A DNA stretch of 64,000 nucleotides from Conexibacter woesei Iso977N (lineage in GTDB: Bacteria; Actinomycetota; Thermoleophilia; Solirubrobacterales; Solirubrobacteraceae): NCBI RefSeq assembly GCF_000424625.1, contig NZ_AUKG01000001.1:372001-436000 (forward strand), in the 5' to 3' direction. Made by a program: the position numbers and the translations under genes. Below are positions 7,596 through 17,982 of this stretch, piece after piece. How positions within the stretch are numbered: the stretch's first letter is position 1; every line of letters begins with the position of its first letter. Under the pieces are notes generated by a model. The model saw only the letters and a list, made by a program, of their open reading frames with translations, was not told the DNA's origin and made no database searches.

Positions 7596-9041
7596 TCAGT
7601 CGTGCAGCGGCGCCGCCACGAGCATCCGCACGAAGCCCGGCGCCGCGCTGGGCGCCGTGCCGCGCGTGCCCCGGAAGGCGGCCGTCGCGCGCCAGCGGCC
7701 TTGTGAGGACGGCGTGAAGGGCACGGTCGCGACGCCCGCGTGTGCCGCGGCCTGGACGCGCCGCACGTACTGCCAACCGCTGAGCGGATCGAACTGCTCG
7801 AACGTCACGGTGACCGGCCCGTCGACGACCGGCTGTGTCCGCACGGTGATCGTCGCCGACTGGCCGGGCGTGAGCAGTGCCTGGCCGCCGCCGTCGACGC
7901 GCAGGGACGTCTTCGTGATCGTGCGGGAGGCGCGCAGGAGCGTGTACGGCGCGCTCGCGCCGCCGCGGGCGCGCGCCGCGACGAAGTAGCGGCCGGGCCT
8001 CAGCCCCTTGACCAGCCGTGCGTTGCCGGTCCCGTCGCACGCGCAGCGCACGACGTTGCCGAACGGGTCGAGCAGCACGAGGTCCAGCGCCGCCCTGCGG
8101 TCCGGCGTGCGCAGGCCGAGGAACAGCGCGCTGCGGCGGGTCACGTCGAAGCGGAAGAGGTCGACGTCGTCGACGCCCGATCCGTCGAGCCTGCCACGCA
8201 CCCGCCCGTAGTTGGCGACGAGACGCCCGGGCGCGCTGTCGTCGCGGCCGGCCGGCGCGGCCTGCAGGTGGTAGCGCTGCTGGCCGCGCACGCCGCCCGC
8301 CGCGAAGACGAAGATGCTGAACCGCGTGCCCTGCCCGGGGCGCGGCGTGAACAACCCATAGCCGTCGCATCCGATCCGGGCGAGCGCGTCGCCGTCGCTC
8401 GGGCCCCGGCCCGCCCGGTAGACCGACGCGCGCAGGCAGCCGGGTCCGTCGTGCAGGAGACGGATGCGGTAGCGGCGCCCCTGCTGCATGGGCGTCGACC
8501 ACACCTGCAGGGTGCGCCCGACGCGGTCCAGGCTGCCGCTGATCCCGCCGTCCGGCAGCGGCGCGCCGGGCAGCCGCGCGGCCGGCGCGGCGGCCACGCG
8601 CAGCCTGAAGTCCCCGGACACCGAACCGGAACGCTGAGCGACACGGATCAGGTAGCTCTGCCCGCGCTGGGCGGTGAACGCGACCGCGGCGCGGCCGTTG
8701 CGGTCGCCGGCGTCGCACGTCAGCGGCGTCTGCTGCGAGCGCTCGCGCAGGTCGACGTCGAGCACCGCGTCGAGGTCGCCGCCGGCCGCGAGCTTCGCGA
8801 CGATCCGCTGCGTCCTGCGCGCGTCGAACCGGTACCAGACCGAGCCATCGGAGTCGCCGCACGCCGAGGTCTCGCCATCTTCGGCATGGGCGTCGCGGGT
8901 CGTGCCGGAGACCAGCTGCGCCGTCCCCTTCAGCAGCGTCGCGTCGTCGCGGCCGTCGTTGGAGGGATCGCTGAGCGCGACCGGCACCGCCGCCAGCGTG
9001 GTGACGGCAGCGACCGCAGAGACCAGCAGCCAAGTTCGCAT
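7596..9041 (-). CDS. Secreted protein with PPC-type (pre-peptidase C-like) domains
   Basis: The 481-residue protein has a signal peptide (MRTWLLVSAVAAVTTLAAVPVALS). It then carries two modules of the pre-peptidase C-terminal type. The first is DGSVWYRFDARRTQRIVAKLAAGGDLDAVLDV with a C-terminal SYLIRVAQRSG; the second is DDVDLFRFDVTRRSALFLGLRT with RPGRYFVAARARGG. A final Ig-like segment follows (ATITVRTQPVVDGPVTVTFEQFDP). Paired cysteines suggest disulfides. No peptidase or other catalytic motif is present, so it is likely a structural or binding surface protein. It stands alone between a convergent methyltransferase and a tetR gene on the same strand. Confidence 0.72.
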   Translation of the reverse strand: MRTWLLVSAVAAVTTLAAVPVALSDPSNDGRDDATLLKGTAQLVSGTTRDAHAEDGETSACGDSDGSVWYRFDARRTQRIVAKLAAGGDLDAVLDVDLRERSQQTPLTCDAGDRNGRAAVAFTAQRGQSYLIRVAQRSGSVSGDFRLRVAAAPAARLPGAPLPDGGISGSLDRVGRTLQVWSTPMQQGRRYRIRLLHDGPGCLRASVYRAGRGPSDGDALARIGCDGYGLFTPRPGQGTRFSIFVFAAGGVRGQQRYHLQAAPAGRDDSAPGRLVANYGRVRGRLDGSGVDDVDLFRFDVTRRSALFLGLRTPDRRAALDLVLLDPFGNVVRCACDGTGNARLVKGLRPGRYFVAARARGGASAPYTLLRASRTITKTSLRVDGGGQALLTPGQSATITVRTQPVVDGPVTVTFEQFDPLSGWQYVRRVQAAAHAGVATVPFTPSSQGRWRATAAFRGTRGTAPSAAPGFVRMLVAAPLHD

Positions 9042-9095
9042 GGCCTTCCAACGCCACGACCGCCGCGAGGTGACGCGGCCGGCGCGTGCCGTGTC

Positions 9096-9812
<717 letters not shown>

Positions 9813-9838
9813 GGGCCACATCGTAACGAGTCTTGAGC

Positions 9839-9888
9839 TTGACAATAGATCTCTCGTGTCGTTATAACCCTCTAACTCAACTAGGAGG
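9839..9888 (+). promoter_or_regulatory. Sigma-A-type promoter and ribosome binding site of the efflux pump gene
   Basis: A consensus -35 (TTGACA, 9839-9844) and a -10 (TATAAC, 9863-9868) are separated by 18 bases. The -10 overlaps the palindrome GTTATAAC (9861-9868). ACGAG at 9826-9830 and CTCGT at 9853-9857 form short inverted arms around the -35, where the divergently encoded TetR could bind. AGGAGG at 9883-9888 precedes the ATG at 9894 by five bases. This is the closest match to a textbook promoter in the window. Confidence 0.65.
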
Positions 9889-9893
9889 GCATC

Positions 9894-11423
9894 ATGAGTC
9901 TCACGAACATCACACCACCACGAACCCCGGACCCGCGCCGCTGGAAGGCGCTCTCGATCCTCGCGCTCGCCGACTTCGTCGTCATCCTCGACGCGACGAT
10001 CGTCAACATCGCGCTGCCGTCGATCGGCCGCTCGCTGCATGCCTCGACCGAGAGCCTGTCCTGGGTCGTCACCGCCTACATCCTGGCCTTCGGCGGCCTG
10101 CTGCTCCTCGGCGGCCGGCTCGCCGACCTCTTCGGCCGCCGCCGGCTGTTCATCGGCGGCCTCGGCGTCTTCGGCGCCGCGTCGCTGGCCGCCGGGCTGT
10201 CGAGCTCGATCGAGATGCTGATCGCCTTCCGCGCGCTGCAGGGCGCCGGCGCCGCGGCGCTCGCGCCCGCCGCCCGCGCGCTCGTCACGACGCTGTTCGC
10301 CGAGGGCCCGGAGCGCAACAAGGCGCTGGGCCTCTGGGCGGCGGTCGCGGGCTCGGGCACCGTCGTCGGGCTAATCCTCGGCGGCGTCCTCACCAGCGGC
10401 CTGGGCTGGGAGTGGGTGTTCTTCGTCAACGTGCCGGTCGTGCTCGGCGCCGCGCTGCTCGCGCCGCGGCTGATCGACGAGTCGCGCGCCGAGACCGCCG
10501 ACCGCTCGACCGACGTGCCCGGCGCCCTGCTGGTCAGCGGCGGGCTCGTCACGGCCCTGTACGCCATCACCCAGGCCGGCGACGCCGGTTGGGGCTCGAC
10601 CCAGACGCTCGGCCTGCTCGCCGCGGCCCCGGCCCTGCTCGCGCTGTTCGCCGGCGTCGAGTCGCGCACGCGCTCGCCGCTGGTCCCGCCGGCGATGCTC
10701 CGCCTCGGCTCGGTCCGCGGCGCGAACGTCGCGATGGTCCTGATGTCGGCGGCGATGGTCGGGATGTTCTTCGTCCTGACGCTCTACCAGCAGCAGGTCC
10801 AGGGCTACAGCGCGATCCAGGCCGGGCTCGCCCAGGTCCCGCTGGGCGTCGTGCTGATCGGCCTCGCCGGCGCGGCCGGCCCGCTGGTCGAGCGCCTCGG
10901 CGTCAAGCCCACGCTGCTGGCCGGCCTGGCGCTGTTCGCCGGCGGCATCGCCTGGCTGGCGCAGATCACCGCACAGGGCAGCTACCTCACCGAGGTCCTC
11001 GGCCCGAGCGTCGTCATCGGCGCGGGCCTGGCGTTCGCGTTCGTGGCGCTCACCGTCGCCTCGGCCAGCGGCGTCGACGAGGCCAACCACGGCACCGCCG
11101 GCGGCCTGATCAACATGACCCAGCAGATCGGCGGCGCCGTCGGCCTCGCCGTGACGACCGCGGTCGCGACCGCCGGCACCCATGGCGGCGCGGACGCCGT
11201 GGCGCTGACCGACGGGTTCCGCAGCGCCCTGCTCGTCAGCGCCGGCATCGCCGCCGCGGCCATCGCCGCGACGGTGCTGGCCCTGCCGGGCCGGTCAGCC
11301 CTCGGGCGGGAGCGTCGCGACGATGCCGCGGAGGCCGCGCTCCCACATCGCGTCGCGGTCCTGGGTGGGCGGGATGCGGTCAGCGCGCGCACGGCTCGCT
11401 CCGGGCGGGCCGGCGTAGCTTGA
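9894..11423 (+). CDS. MFS drug exporter, DHA2 (EmrB/QacA) type, 14 membrane segments
   Basis: The 509-residue protein shows the motif LDATIVNIALPSIGRSL, diagnostic of the DHA2 family (motif D1, first helix), then the loop motif GGRLADLFGRRRLFIGG between helices 2 and 3, and GSGTVVGLILGGVLTSGLGWEWVFFVNVP, the antiporter motif C followed by the DHA2 signature. Fourteen hydrophobic segments fit the length. It would export drugs or dyes by proton antiport. The last 50 residues are charged and not membrane-like. It is under the consensus promoter at 9839 and divergent from the tetR gene. Confidence 0.9.
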   Translation: MSLTNITPPRTPDPRRWKALSILALADFVVILDATIVNIALPSIGRSLHASTESLSWVVTAYILAFGGLLLLGGRLADLFGRRRLFIGGLGVFGAASLAAGLSSSIEMLIAFRALQGAGAAALAPAARALVTTLFAEGPERNKALGLWAAVAGSGTVVGLILGGVLTSGLGWEWVFFVNVPVVLGAALLAPRLIDESRAETADRSTDVPGALLVSGGLVTALYAITQAGDAGWGSTQTLGLLAAAPALLALFAGVESRTRSPLVPPAMLRLGSVRGANVAMVLMSAAMVGMFFVLTLYQQQVQGYSAIQAGLAQVPLGVVLIGLAGAAGPLVERLGVKPTLLAGLALFAGGIAWLAQITAQGSYLTEVLGPSVVIGAGLAFAFVALTVASASGVDEANHGTAGGLINMTQQIGGAVGLAVTTAVATAGTHGGADAVALTDGFRSALLVSAGIAAAAIAATVLALPGRSALGRERRDDAAEAALPHRVAVLGGRDAVSARTARSGRAGVA

Positions 11424-11472
11424 GACGGATCCGAGACGGTCTCTGTGCCCGCGCGGGGTGAGAGTGGCGAGG

Positions 11473-14400
11473 ATGCCCGCTCCCCGCCGTGCCCTCCCCG
11501 CGCTCTCGAAGCTGCTCGCGCTCGCCCTCGTCCTCCTGGCCGCCCTCGCGACGGCCGCCGATGCCGGCCCGCTCGACCTGGATCCCGGGTTCGGCTCGGG
11601 CGGCGTGGTGCTCACCGGTGGTGCGCAGGGTGGGCGGTGGGCGGCGGTCCATGGCTTCGCCGACGGCAGCTTCCTCGCCGCCGGCGAGGTCGCCAACGAC
11701 ACGCTCGCGCTCACCAAGCGCCGGGCCGATGGGACGCCCGACCCGGCCTTCGGCTCCGCCGGCCTGGTCACCTTCGGCGGCGGGCAGGGCTCGGTGCTGG
11801 CGCGCAGCGTGATCGTGCTGGCCGACGGCCGGATCCTCGTCGCCGCGACCGCGACGGCGGCCACACCGGTGATCGTCGTCGCGCGCCTCAGCGCCACGGG
11901 CGTGCTCGACAGCAGCTTCGGGACCGGCGGCATCGCGACCGTCACGACGTCGGGCGGCGGCGTCCGCCTCGGCCACGCCGCGCTGCAGTCCGACGGCAAG
12001 ATCGTCCTGGCCGGGACGCATCCGGGCACGACCGACGCCGGCATCCTCGCCCGGCTCACCGCCGACGGCCAGACCGACGCCGGCTTCGGCTCGGGCGGCC
12101 AGTCCCGCGTCCTGCTGGGCGCCGCACCCACGCGCCTCGACGACGTGGCCATCGATGCCGCGGACCGCATCGTCGTCGCCGGCTGGCGCGCCGTCAGCGG
12201 CGCCGCCGGCGCCAAGGGCCGGCTGGTCGCCGCGCGCTACACCGCCGCCGGCACGCTGGACACCACCTACGGCACCACCGGCTACACCGCGACCGACCTC
12301 GACGGCGCCGACCCCGCGACCTACGACGTCGAGGCCCGCCGGCTGCGCCTCGCCGCCGGCGGCACCGCCACGATCGCGGCGACCGTCGTCGCCCAGGGCG
12401 TCGCCCACCACGTCGGCGTCGCGCGCCTGAGCCCGGACGGCGCGGTCGTCGCGACCACCACGCAGGACCCCAGCCCGTCGCACATCACCGACATCGAGGA
12501 CCTCGTCGTCGCGCCGACCGGCGCCCTCACGCTCGTCGGCCGGATGAGCGTCGCCTCCACCCAGCAGGTCGCGGTCGTCACCTACAACAACGACCTCACC
12601 GCCGGCCCGGTGCGCAACCTCGCGGTCTCCGACGGTGGCGACGACGAGGCCTACGCCGCGGCGCTCGGCGCCGACGGGCACACCATCGTCACCGGGCGCG
12701 TCTCCGAGCAGGCCGGGAACTCGGGCTTCTTCGCCCGCCTCGGCGCGGCCGGCGACGCGCCGGTCGCATCGTTCACCACCAACTACACGCCGACCCGCCC
12801 CGGCCGTGCCCTGCGCCCCGGCCAGCCGGTCACCTTCGACGCCGCGGCGTCGAACGATCCCGACGGCACGATCGCGACCTACGCGTGGGACTTCGACGGA
12901 GACGGCCAGCCCGACGCGACCGGCCCCACGGTCACGACGAGCTTCGCGTCCGCCGGCAGCCACAGCGCGCTGCTGAAGGTCACCGACAACAGCGGCCTGA
13001 CCGGGACGACCGGTGTCACGCTCTCCGTCAAGGCCAACAACAACCCCGGCGTCGCCATCGTCGAGCCCCCGGCCCAGCCGCAGGCGGGCAAGGCCTTCAC
13101 CTTGACCGCGCTGGCCGGAGACGCCGACGGCGCGGTCGCCGCCTACGCCTGGGACCTCGACGGCAACGGCAGCTACGAGACCTCGACCGGCGCGACGCCC
13201 AGGGTCACCACCACCTACACCACGGCCGGCCAGCACCTGATCGGCGTCCGCGTCACCGACGACGAGGGCGGGGCCGGCACCAACACCGACAACCTCAAGG
13301 TCGGCGAGGGCCCCTGCGTCGAGAACCCGATCGTGAAGATCGAGAAGGCGGTCATCGTCACCCAGGGCACGGCGCAGTCGGGCACCGGCTGCTTCCACCT
13401 GACGACCGTCGACAGGGACGGCATCCGGACCCAGACCTACACGACCGACGGCCACTTCCGCGTCAACGGCCTGGAGGTCGACACGAAGCTGACGTCCAGG
13501 GCGGTGTTGACCTGGAAGCGCAAGCTGGTCAGGGTCCCGAACAAGAACACGTCCGCGCCGGGCGACACCGTCTCGGCGACGCTGACCGCTGCCAACGTCT
13601 CAGTCGTCGGCACCTACAAGCAGACCGACTTCGCGTTCATCGACGGCAGGATCGCGTGGGACCTCGCGGGCGCGACGATCGCCGGCTTCAGGGTCGACCC
13701 CACCGCCGGCATCGGCGGCCTCCCGCTGAAGGTCAGCGGCGAGCCCAGGCTCGACGCCAACGGCACCTCGACCCTCGACATCCTCCCCGGCACGCCGCCC
13801 GAGCTGCTGGGCAAGACGCCGAGCCAGCCGACCCACGCCGTGTTCGGCCCCGCCGCCAGCGCGGCGGACCTCGCGCCGTTCAGCTACACGGTCGACGAGA
13901 TCCCGCTCGGCGTCATCACGCTCGGCCCGGTCAGGATCACCTACAGCGGCGACGGCAACTGGGCGATCGACGCCAAGGCCAGCATGGCCGTCCCGGTCCC
14001 GACCAGCCTCGCCGGCAGGCTCGAGCTGGCCAGGGGCAGGGTCAAGATGGTGGACCTGCAGTTCGAGGGCGCGATCACCGTCGGGCCGCTGCTGATCACC
14101 CACGTCGGGCTGACGATCGACTTCGGCCCGAGGGTCACGGCCAACGAGAACTGCGTCAAGCACGTCGGCCTCGAGGACATCACGCCCTACGCGGGCTGGG
14201 ACGCGCTCGACAGGCTGCTGCCCGGCTACAAGTCCTACGTGTTGGCCCACGACGGGCCCAACCAGGTCCTGTTCCACCAGCTGTTCATGAACTACAAGAC
14301 GCCGACCTTCGCGCTCTGCGGGTCGATCGGCCTCAGCGTCGCGAAGCTCGTCGAGGCGCGCTTCGGCTTCGGCTTCGCCCGCTACCCGAGCCCGCTGCCC

Positions 14401-15855
14401 AACGTCTTCTTCTTCCACGGCGAGGGCACGCTGATCGAGGTCATCAGGGCGACGATCGACGCCGAGATCACGACCGAGGGCTACGTCCACGTCGGCGCCG
14501 CGGTCAGGGGCGGCTACCCGACCGCCGACCCCTGGATCGGCTGGGACCTCGGGCTCGACTTCGAGTACTTCAGGCAGCAGTTCAACGCGCAGGCGTGGGC
14601 GAAGATCTCGATCATCCCGCTGGACTTCACCGCGGGCGCCGAGCTGTTGGCCTCCAACAAGGGCATCGTCGGCTGCCTCACGTTCGACACGGTCTTCGGC
14701 GACTGGCACCCGGGCGGCGGCGCGAAGTGGGGCCACGGGCCGAAGCTGTACCTGTTCGGCTGCGACGTCGACGACTACAGGGTGGTCATCAGGAACGCGC
14801 TGTCGGGCGACCTGGTGATCGGGCCGCCGCTGCACGGCGTGAGGGCCGGCGCCGCGCGCGCCGCCGGCGTCAGGACGATCCCCGCGGGCGGCCGCGGCAA
14901 CGAGGCGACGCTCGTCCGCTACACCGGGCCGAGCCTCGCGAAGGCCCACGCCGCCCAGGCGGGCGGCGCGGCGGGCGCGATCGACATCCCGGCGGGCCTG
15001 CCCGGCACCGCGATGGGCTTCAAGGGCGCGGGCGGCGCGCCGCACCTCGTCCTCCACGGCCCGAGGGGCGAGACGATCGACACCGGCGCCGGCAACGCGC
15101 CGATGCAGACGCCGGGCGTCGCCGCGCTGAAGGACCCGGCGACGGGCATCACCGAGGTCGTCGTCGCCAGGCCGTCGGCCGGGCGCTGGACGGTCGAGGT
15201 CGCGCCGGACTCGGTCCGCCTCGTCGAGGCGATCCAGGCCAACGGGACCGTGCCCGCCAGGATCGCCGGCAGGGTCGGCGGCACCGGCCAGGACCGGACG
15301 TTGTCCTACAACGTGACCGGGCTGGGCAGGGGCGCGCGCGTCGACTTCGCCGAGGTCGGCGCGGCCGCGGGCAGCGTCATCGGCCGCGTGACCGCCGACG
15401 GTCGCGGCACGCTGGCCTTCCATCCGGGCCAGGGCGCCGCCGGCACCCGCGCGGTCCAGGCGATCGTCACGAACGCCGACGGCTACGTCGCCGACCGCGT
15501 CAAGCTCGGTACCTACAAGGCGCCCAGCGCCCCGCGGCCGGCCGCGCCCAGGCGCCTGACGCTCAAGCGCAGGGGCGCGTTCCTCGCGCTGTCCTGGCCG
15601 CGCGACGCGACGGCCAAGACGACGCTGGTGGAGATCCGCAGCTCCAACGGGCTCAACATCGCCAGGACGGTCAAGCGCCCGGCGCTGCGCCTGAAGGCGC
15701 CCCCGGCGGGCACGAGGCTCACGATCACTCTGACCGCCACGTCGAGGACCGGCGTCCTGGGCCGGGCCGGCCGCTTCAGCCGGACGCTGCCCAGGGCCAA
15801 GCCCAAGGCCACCAAGAAGCCCAAGACCCATAGGAAGGCCGCCCGACACCGCTGA
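11473..15855 (+). CDS. Giant secreted delta-60 repeat and PKD-domain protein
   Basis: The protein has about 1,460 residues with a signal peptide (MPAPRRALPALSKLLALALV and following). Residues about 28-430 hold delta-60-type repeats, seen as recurring LDPGFGSGG, PDPAFGSAG, LDSSFGTGG and DAGFGSGG blocks spaced about 50 residues, which probably form a beta-propeller. Two PKD domains follow (about 430-612), each with the YAWDFDGDG or YAWDLDGNG core. The remaining 850 residues match nothing I recognise; they include beta-rich segments and a basic tail, TKKPKTHRKAARHR. Arg codon use changes sharply at the end of the second PKD domain (see findings). GTG codons at 11458 and 11464 are alternative starts; the ATG at 11473 gives the cleanest signal peptide. 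Confidence 0.8.
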   Translation: MPAPRRALPALSKLLALALVLLAALATAADAGPLDLDPGFGSGGVVLTGGAQGGRWAAVHGFADGSFLAAGEVANDTLALTKRRADGTPDPAFGSAGLVTFGGGQGSVLARSVIVLADGRILVAATATAATPVIVVARLSATGVLDSSFGTGGIATVTTSGGGVRLGHAALQSDGKIVLAGTHPGTTDAGILARLTADGQTDAGFGSGGQSRVLLGAAPTRLDDVAIDAADRIVVAGWRAVSGAAGAKGRLVAARYTAAGTLDTTYGTTGYTATDLDGADPATYDVEARRLRLAAGGTATIAATVVAQGVAHHVGVARLSPDGAVVATTTQDPSPSHITDIEDLVVAPTGALTLVGRMSVASTQQVAVVTYNNDLTAGPVRNLAVSDGGDDEAYAAALGADGHTIVTGRVSEQAGNSGFFARLGAAGDAPVASFTTNYTPTRPGRALRPGQPVTFDAAASNDPDGTIATYAWDFDGDGQPDATGPTVTTSFASAGSHSALLKVTDNSGLTGTTGVTLSVKANNNPGVAIVEPPAQPQAGKAFTLTALAGDADGAVAAYAWDLDGNGSYETSTGATPRVTTTYTTAGQHLIGVRVTDDEGGAGTNTDNLKVGEGPCVENPIVKIEKAVIVTQGTAQSGTGCFHLTTVDRDGIRTQTYTTDGHFRVNGLEVDTKLTSRAVLTWKRKLVRVPNKNTSAPGDTVSATLTAANVSVVGTYKQTDFAFIDGRIAWDLAGATIAGFRVDPTAGIGGLPLKVSGEPRLDANGTSTLDILPGTPPELLGKTPSQPTHAVFGPAASAADLAPFSYTVDEIPLGVITLGPVRITYSGDGNWAIDAKASMAVPVPTSLAGRLELARGRVKMVDLQFEGAITVGPLLITHVGLTIDFGPRVTANENCVKHVGLEDITPYAGWDALDRLLPGYKSYVLAHDGPNQVLFHQLFMNYKTPTFALCGSIGLSVAKLVEARFGFGFARYPSPLPNVFFFHGEGTLIEVIRATIDAEITTEGYVHVGAAVRGGYPTADPWIGWDLGLDFEYFRQQFNAQAWAKISIIPLDFTAGAELLASNKGIVGCLTFDTVFGDWHPGGGAKWGHGPKLYLFGCDVDDYRVVIRNALSGDLVIGPPLHGVRAGAARAAGVRTIPAGGRGNEATLVRYTGPSLAKAHAAQAGGAAGAIDIPAGLPGTAMGFKGAGGAPHLVLHGPRGETIDTGAGNAPMQTPGVAALKDPATGITEVVVARPSAGRWTVEVAPDSVRLVEAIQANGTVPARIAGRVGGTGQDRTLSYNVTGLGRGARVDFAEVGAAAGSVIGRVTADGRGTLAFHPGQGAAGTRAVQAIVTNADGYVADRVKLGTYKAPSAPRPAAPRRLTLKRRGAFLALSWPRDATAKTTLVEIRSSNGLNIARTVKRPALRLKAPPAGTRLTITLTATSRTGVLGRAGRFSRTLPRAKPKATKKPKTHRKAARHR

Positions 15856-15894
15856 GGACCTCCGACCGGAACGAGCGCCCGGACCAGTCGTCGT

Positions 15895-15940
15895 GCGTCC
15901 CCGCCATGGGCAGCTACGCTGCCGCCCATGGCGGGGACGC
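15895..15940 (+). promoter_or_regulatory. 17-bp perfect inverted repeat spanning the ATPase start codon
   Basis: Bases 15895-15911 pair perfectly with 15924-15940 around a 12-base loop. The right arm contains the ATG at 15928 and the next three codons. In the mRNA this would bury the start codon in a very stable stem, and in DNA it is a large dyad a repressor could use. It also lies 40 bases after the preceding stop codon, so it might act as a terminator of the upstream gene. Confidence 0.6.
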
Positions 15941-17937
15941 TCGCGGACCGGCTCCGCGCACGCGACGTGGAGCGGTTCGTGGGTCGCGCGGCCGAGCTGC
16001 GCGTGTTCGCCGAGCTGTTCGTCGACGAGCCGCCGTCGAGCGTCGTGCACGTCCACGGTCCCGGCGGCATCGGCAAGAGCGCGCTGCTGCGCCAGGTCGA
16101 GCGGCTCGGCGCCGCGGCGGGCTGGTCGCCCTGGCGGATCGACGGCCGTGAGCTGCCGCCCGCCCCCGGCGCGCTGGAGGCGATCCTCGCCGCGGCCCAG
16201 GCCGAGGAGCGGCCGCTGCTGCTGTTCGACACCTACGAGCAGATCTCGGCGCTGGACGGCGCGTTGCGCGAGCGGCTCCTGCCGGCGCTGCCGGCGCGGT
16301 CGATCGTCGTCCTGGCCGGCCGGGAGCGCCCGGCGCCGGAGTGGTTCCAGGGCGGCTGGGAGCACCTGACGCGCGCGCTGGCGCTCGCGCCGTTCAGCGC
16401 CGACGAGGGGCGCCAGTTCGTGGGCGCGCACGGGATCACCGACGCCGCGACGGTCGCCGCGCTGGTGCGGTGGTCGAGCGGCTCTCCGCTGGCGCTCGGG
16501 CTCGCCGCGGCGATCGCGCAGCGCGAGGGCCGCTGGCACGACGACCACCTCGCCGCCGACCCAGAGCTCGTCGAGCAGCTCGTCGGCCGCCTCGTCCTGG
16601 GCCGGCCGGACGCCGCCGCCGGCCGCCACGACGACGTCACCGCGGTCGCGGCGATCGCGCGCGTCACGACCGCGTCGCTGCTGGCCGACGTCCTGCCGGG
16701 CCTCCCGCCCAACGAGGCGCAGGCGTGGCTGCGCGCGCAGTCGATCGCCGAGCCGGTCGGCGACGGCGTCGCGATGCACGAGCTGGTCCGCAAGGCGCTC
16801 CGGGCGCAGCTGCGCGCCCAGCGCCCGGAACGCGAGCGCGAGCTGCGCCGCCGCGTCGCCGATCACCTCCACCGCCACGCGGTCGCCGACGACCCGCGCC
16901 TGGTCGTCGACCTCGCCGAGCTGATCGAGGACCCGGCGCTGCGCTGGGGCTTCGGCGCGGACGCGGCGCGCGTGCTGCGTCCCGACGCGCTCCGCCCCGG
17001 GGAGCTCGACGCGCTGCCCGCGCACGTGCGCGCGGGAGTCGATCCGGCGTGGTGGGAGGCGACGCGCGTCCTGGCCGCCGCGGCGCCGGAGCACTTCGTC
17101 GTCGCCCGCGACCACCACGAGGCGCTCTGCGGGATGGCGATCGCCGGGACGCCGGCCGGCGCGTCGCCGGCGCTGCGCGCCGACCCCTACGTCGGGCGCT
17201 GGATCGCGCACGCCGCTGAGCACGTTCCCAACGGCAATGCCTTGATCTGGCGTGACGCGATGGACCTCACCGCCGGCGAGCAGGGCGACCTCGCGTCGCG
17301 CGTGCTCGCGGTCATCAACACCGGCACGATCCTGCGCTCCGGGCTGCCGAACCCGCGCTGCTTCTACATCCCGATCAGCCCGGTCAACCGGGCGTCGGTC
17401 GCGTTCATGGAGCAGGCCGGCGGGCGGCGGGTCGACGGGCTCGACGTCCGGGTCGGCGAGCACGTCCACGAGTGCTACGTGATCGACCACGGTCCCGGCG
17501 GCGTCCTGGGCGGGATGCGCGCGACGATCTACGCCGAGCTCGGCCTGCCGCGCCCCGAGGACGACCGGCCCGCACGGCACCTGCCGCTCGCCGCGCCCGC
17601 GATCCGCGAGGCCGACGTGCGCCAGGCGCTGCGCGACCTGGACCGGCCGACCGCGCTGGCGGCGAGCCCCCTCACCGCGATCGCCGGGCCCGGGAGCGAC
17701 GCGGTCCGCGCGCTGCTGATCCGCGCGATGACCGAGTCGTTCGGCGCCGGCCCGGACGAGACGCTCCAGCGCCAGATCGCCTTCGCGGCCTACTCCGGCC
17801 GCACCGCGCCGCACGAGGACGTCGCGTTCACGCTGCACGTCTCGCGCGCGACCTACTTCCGCCGCCTGCGCCAGGCGACCGAGCGGGTCTGCGACTACGT
17901 GCTCGCCGCGGCGACCGCGCAAGCGCGCGCGGCCTGA
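15928..17937 (+). CDS. STAND-type ATPase with C-terminal helix-turn-helix-like region
   Basis: The 669-residue protein has a P-loop, VHGPGGIGKSALLRQ (about 42-56), and a Walker B-like strand, RPLLLFDTYEQIS (about 94-106). SIVVLAGRERP and SSGSPLALGLAAAIA are typical NB-ARC/STAND elements. The middle contains VNRASVAFMEQAGGRRVDG, which resembles the acyl-CoA site region of GNAT acetyltransferases, but I could not confirm a full GNAT fold. The C-terminus, HVSRATYFRRLRQATERVC, looks like a short DNA-binding helix pair. It is probably a signal-responsive regulator; the partner is unknown. The start codon lies in a 17-bp hairpin arm. Confidence 0.65.
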   Translation: MAGTLADRLRARDVERFVGRAAELRVFAELFVDEPPSSVVHVHGPGGIGKSALLRQVERLGAAAGWSPWRIDGRELPPAPGALEAILAAAQAEERPLLLFDTYEQISALDGALRERLLPALPARSIVVLAGRERPAPEWFQGGWEHLTRALALAPFSADEGRQFVGAHGITDAATVAALVRWSSGSPLALGLAAAIAQREGRWHDDHLAADPELVEQLVGRLVLGRPDAAAGRHDDVTAVAAIARVTTASLLADVLPGLPPNEAQAWLRAQSIAEPVGDGVAMHELVRKALRAQLRAQRPERERELRRRVADHLHRHAVADDPRLVVDLAELIEDPALRWGFGADAARVLRPDALRPGELDALPAHVRAGVDPAWWEATRVLAAAAPEHFVVARDHHEALCGMAIAGTPAGASPALRADPYVGRWIAHAAEHVPNGNALIWRDAMDLTAGEQGDLASRVLAVINTGTILRSGLPNPRCFYIPISPVNRASVAFMEQAGGRRVDGLDVRVGEHVHECYVIDHGPGGVLGGMRATIYAELGLPRPEDDRPARHLPLAAPAIREADVRQALRDLDRPTALAASPLTAIAGPGSDAVRALLIRAMTESFGAGPDETLQRQIAFAAYSGRTAPHEDVAFTLHVSRATYFRRLRQATERVCDYVLAAATAQARAA

Positions 17938-17946
17938 GCGACCCGA

Positions 17947-17973
17947 AGTTCCAGGATCCTGTGCCCTGGGTAC
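17947..17973 (+). promoter_or_regulatory. Possible stress-sigma (SigB/SigF-type) promoter
   Basis: GTTC at 17948-17951 and GGGTAC at 17968-17973 are separated by 16 bases, close to the actinobacterial SigB/SigF consensus of GTTT and GGGTAT. The -10 is ten bases before the start at 17983, which would give a nearly leaderless transcript. This is a motif match by eye only. Confidence 0.3.
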
Positions 17974-17982
17974 TGCTGAGCG

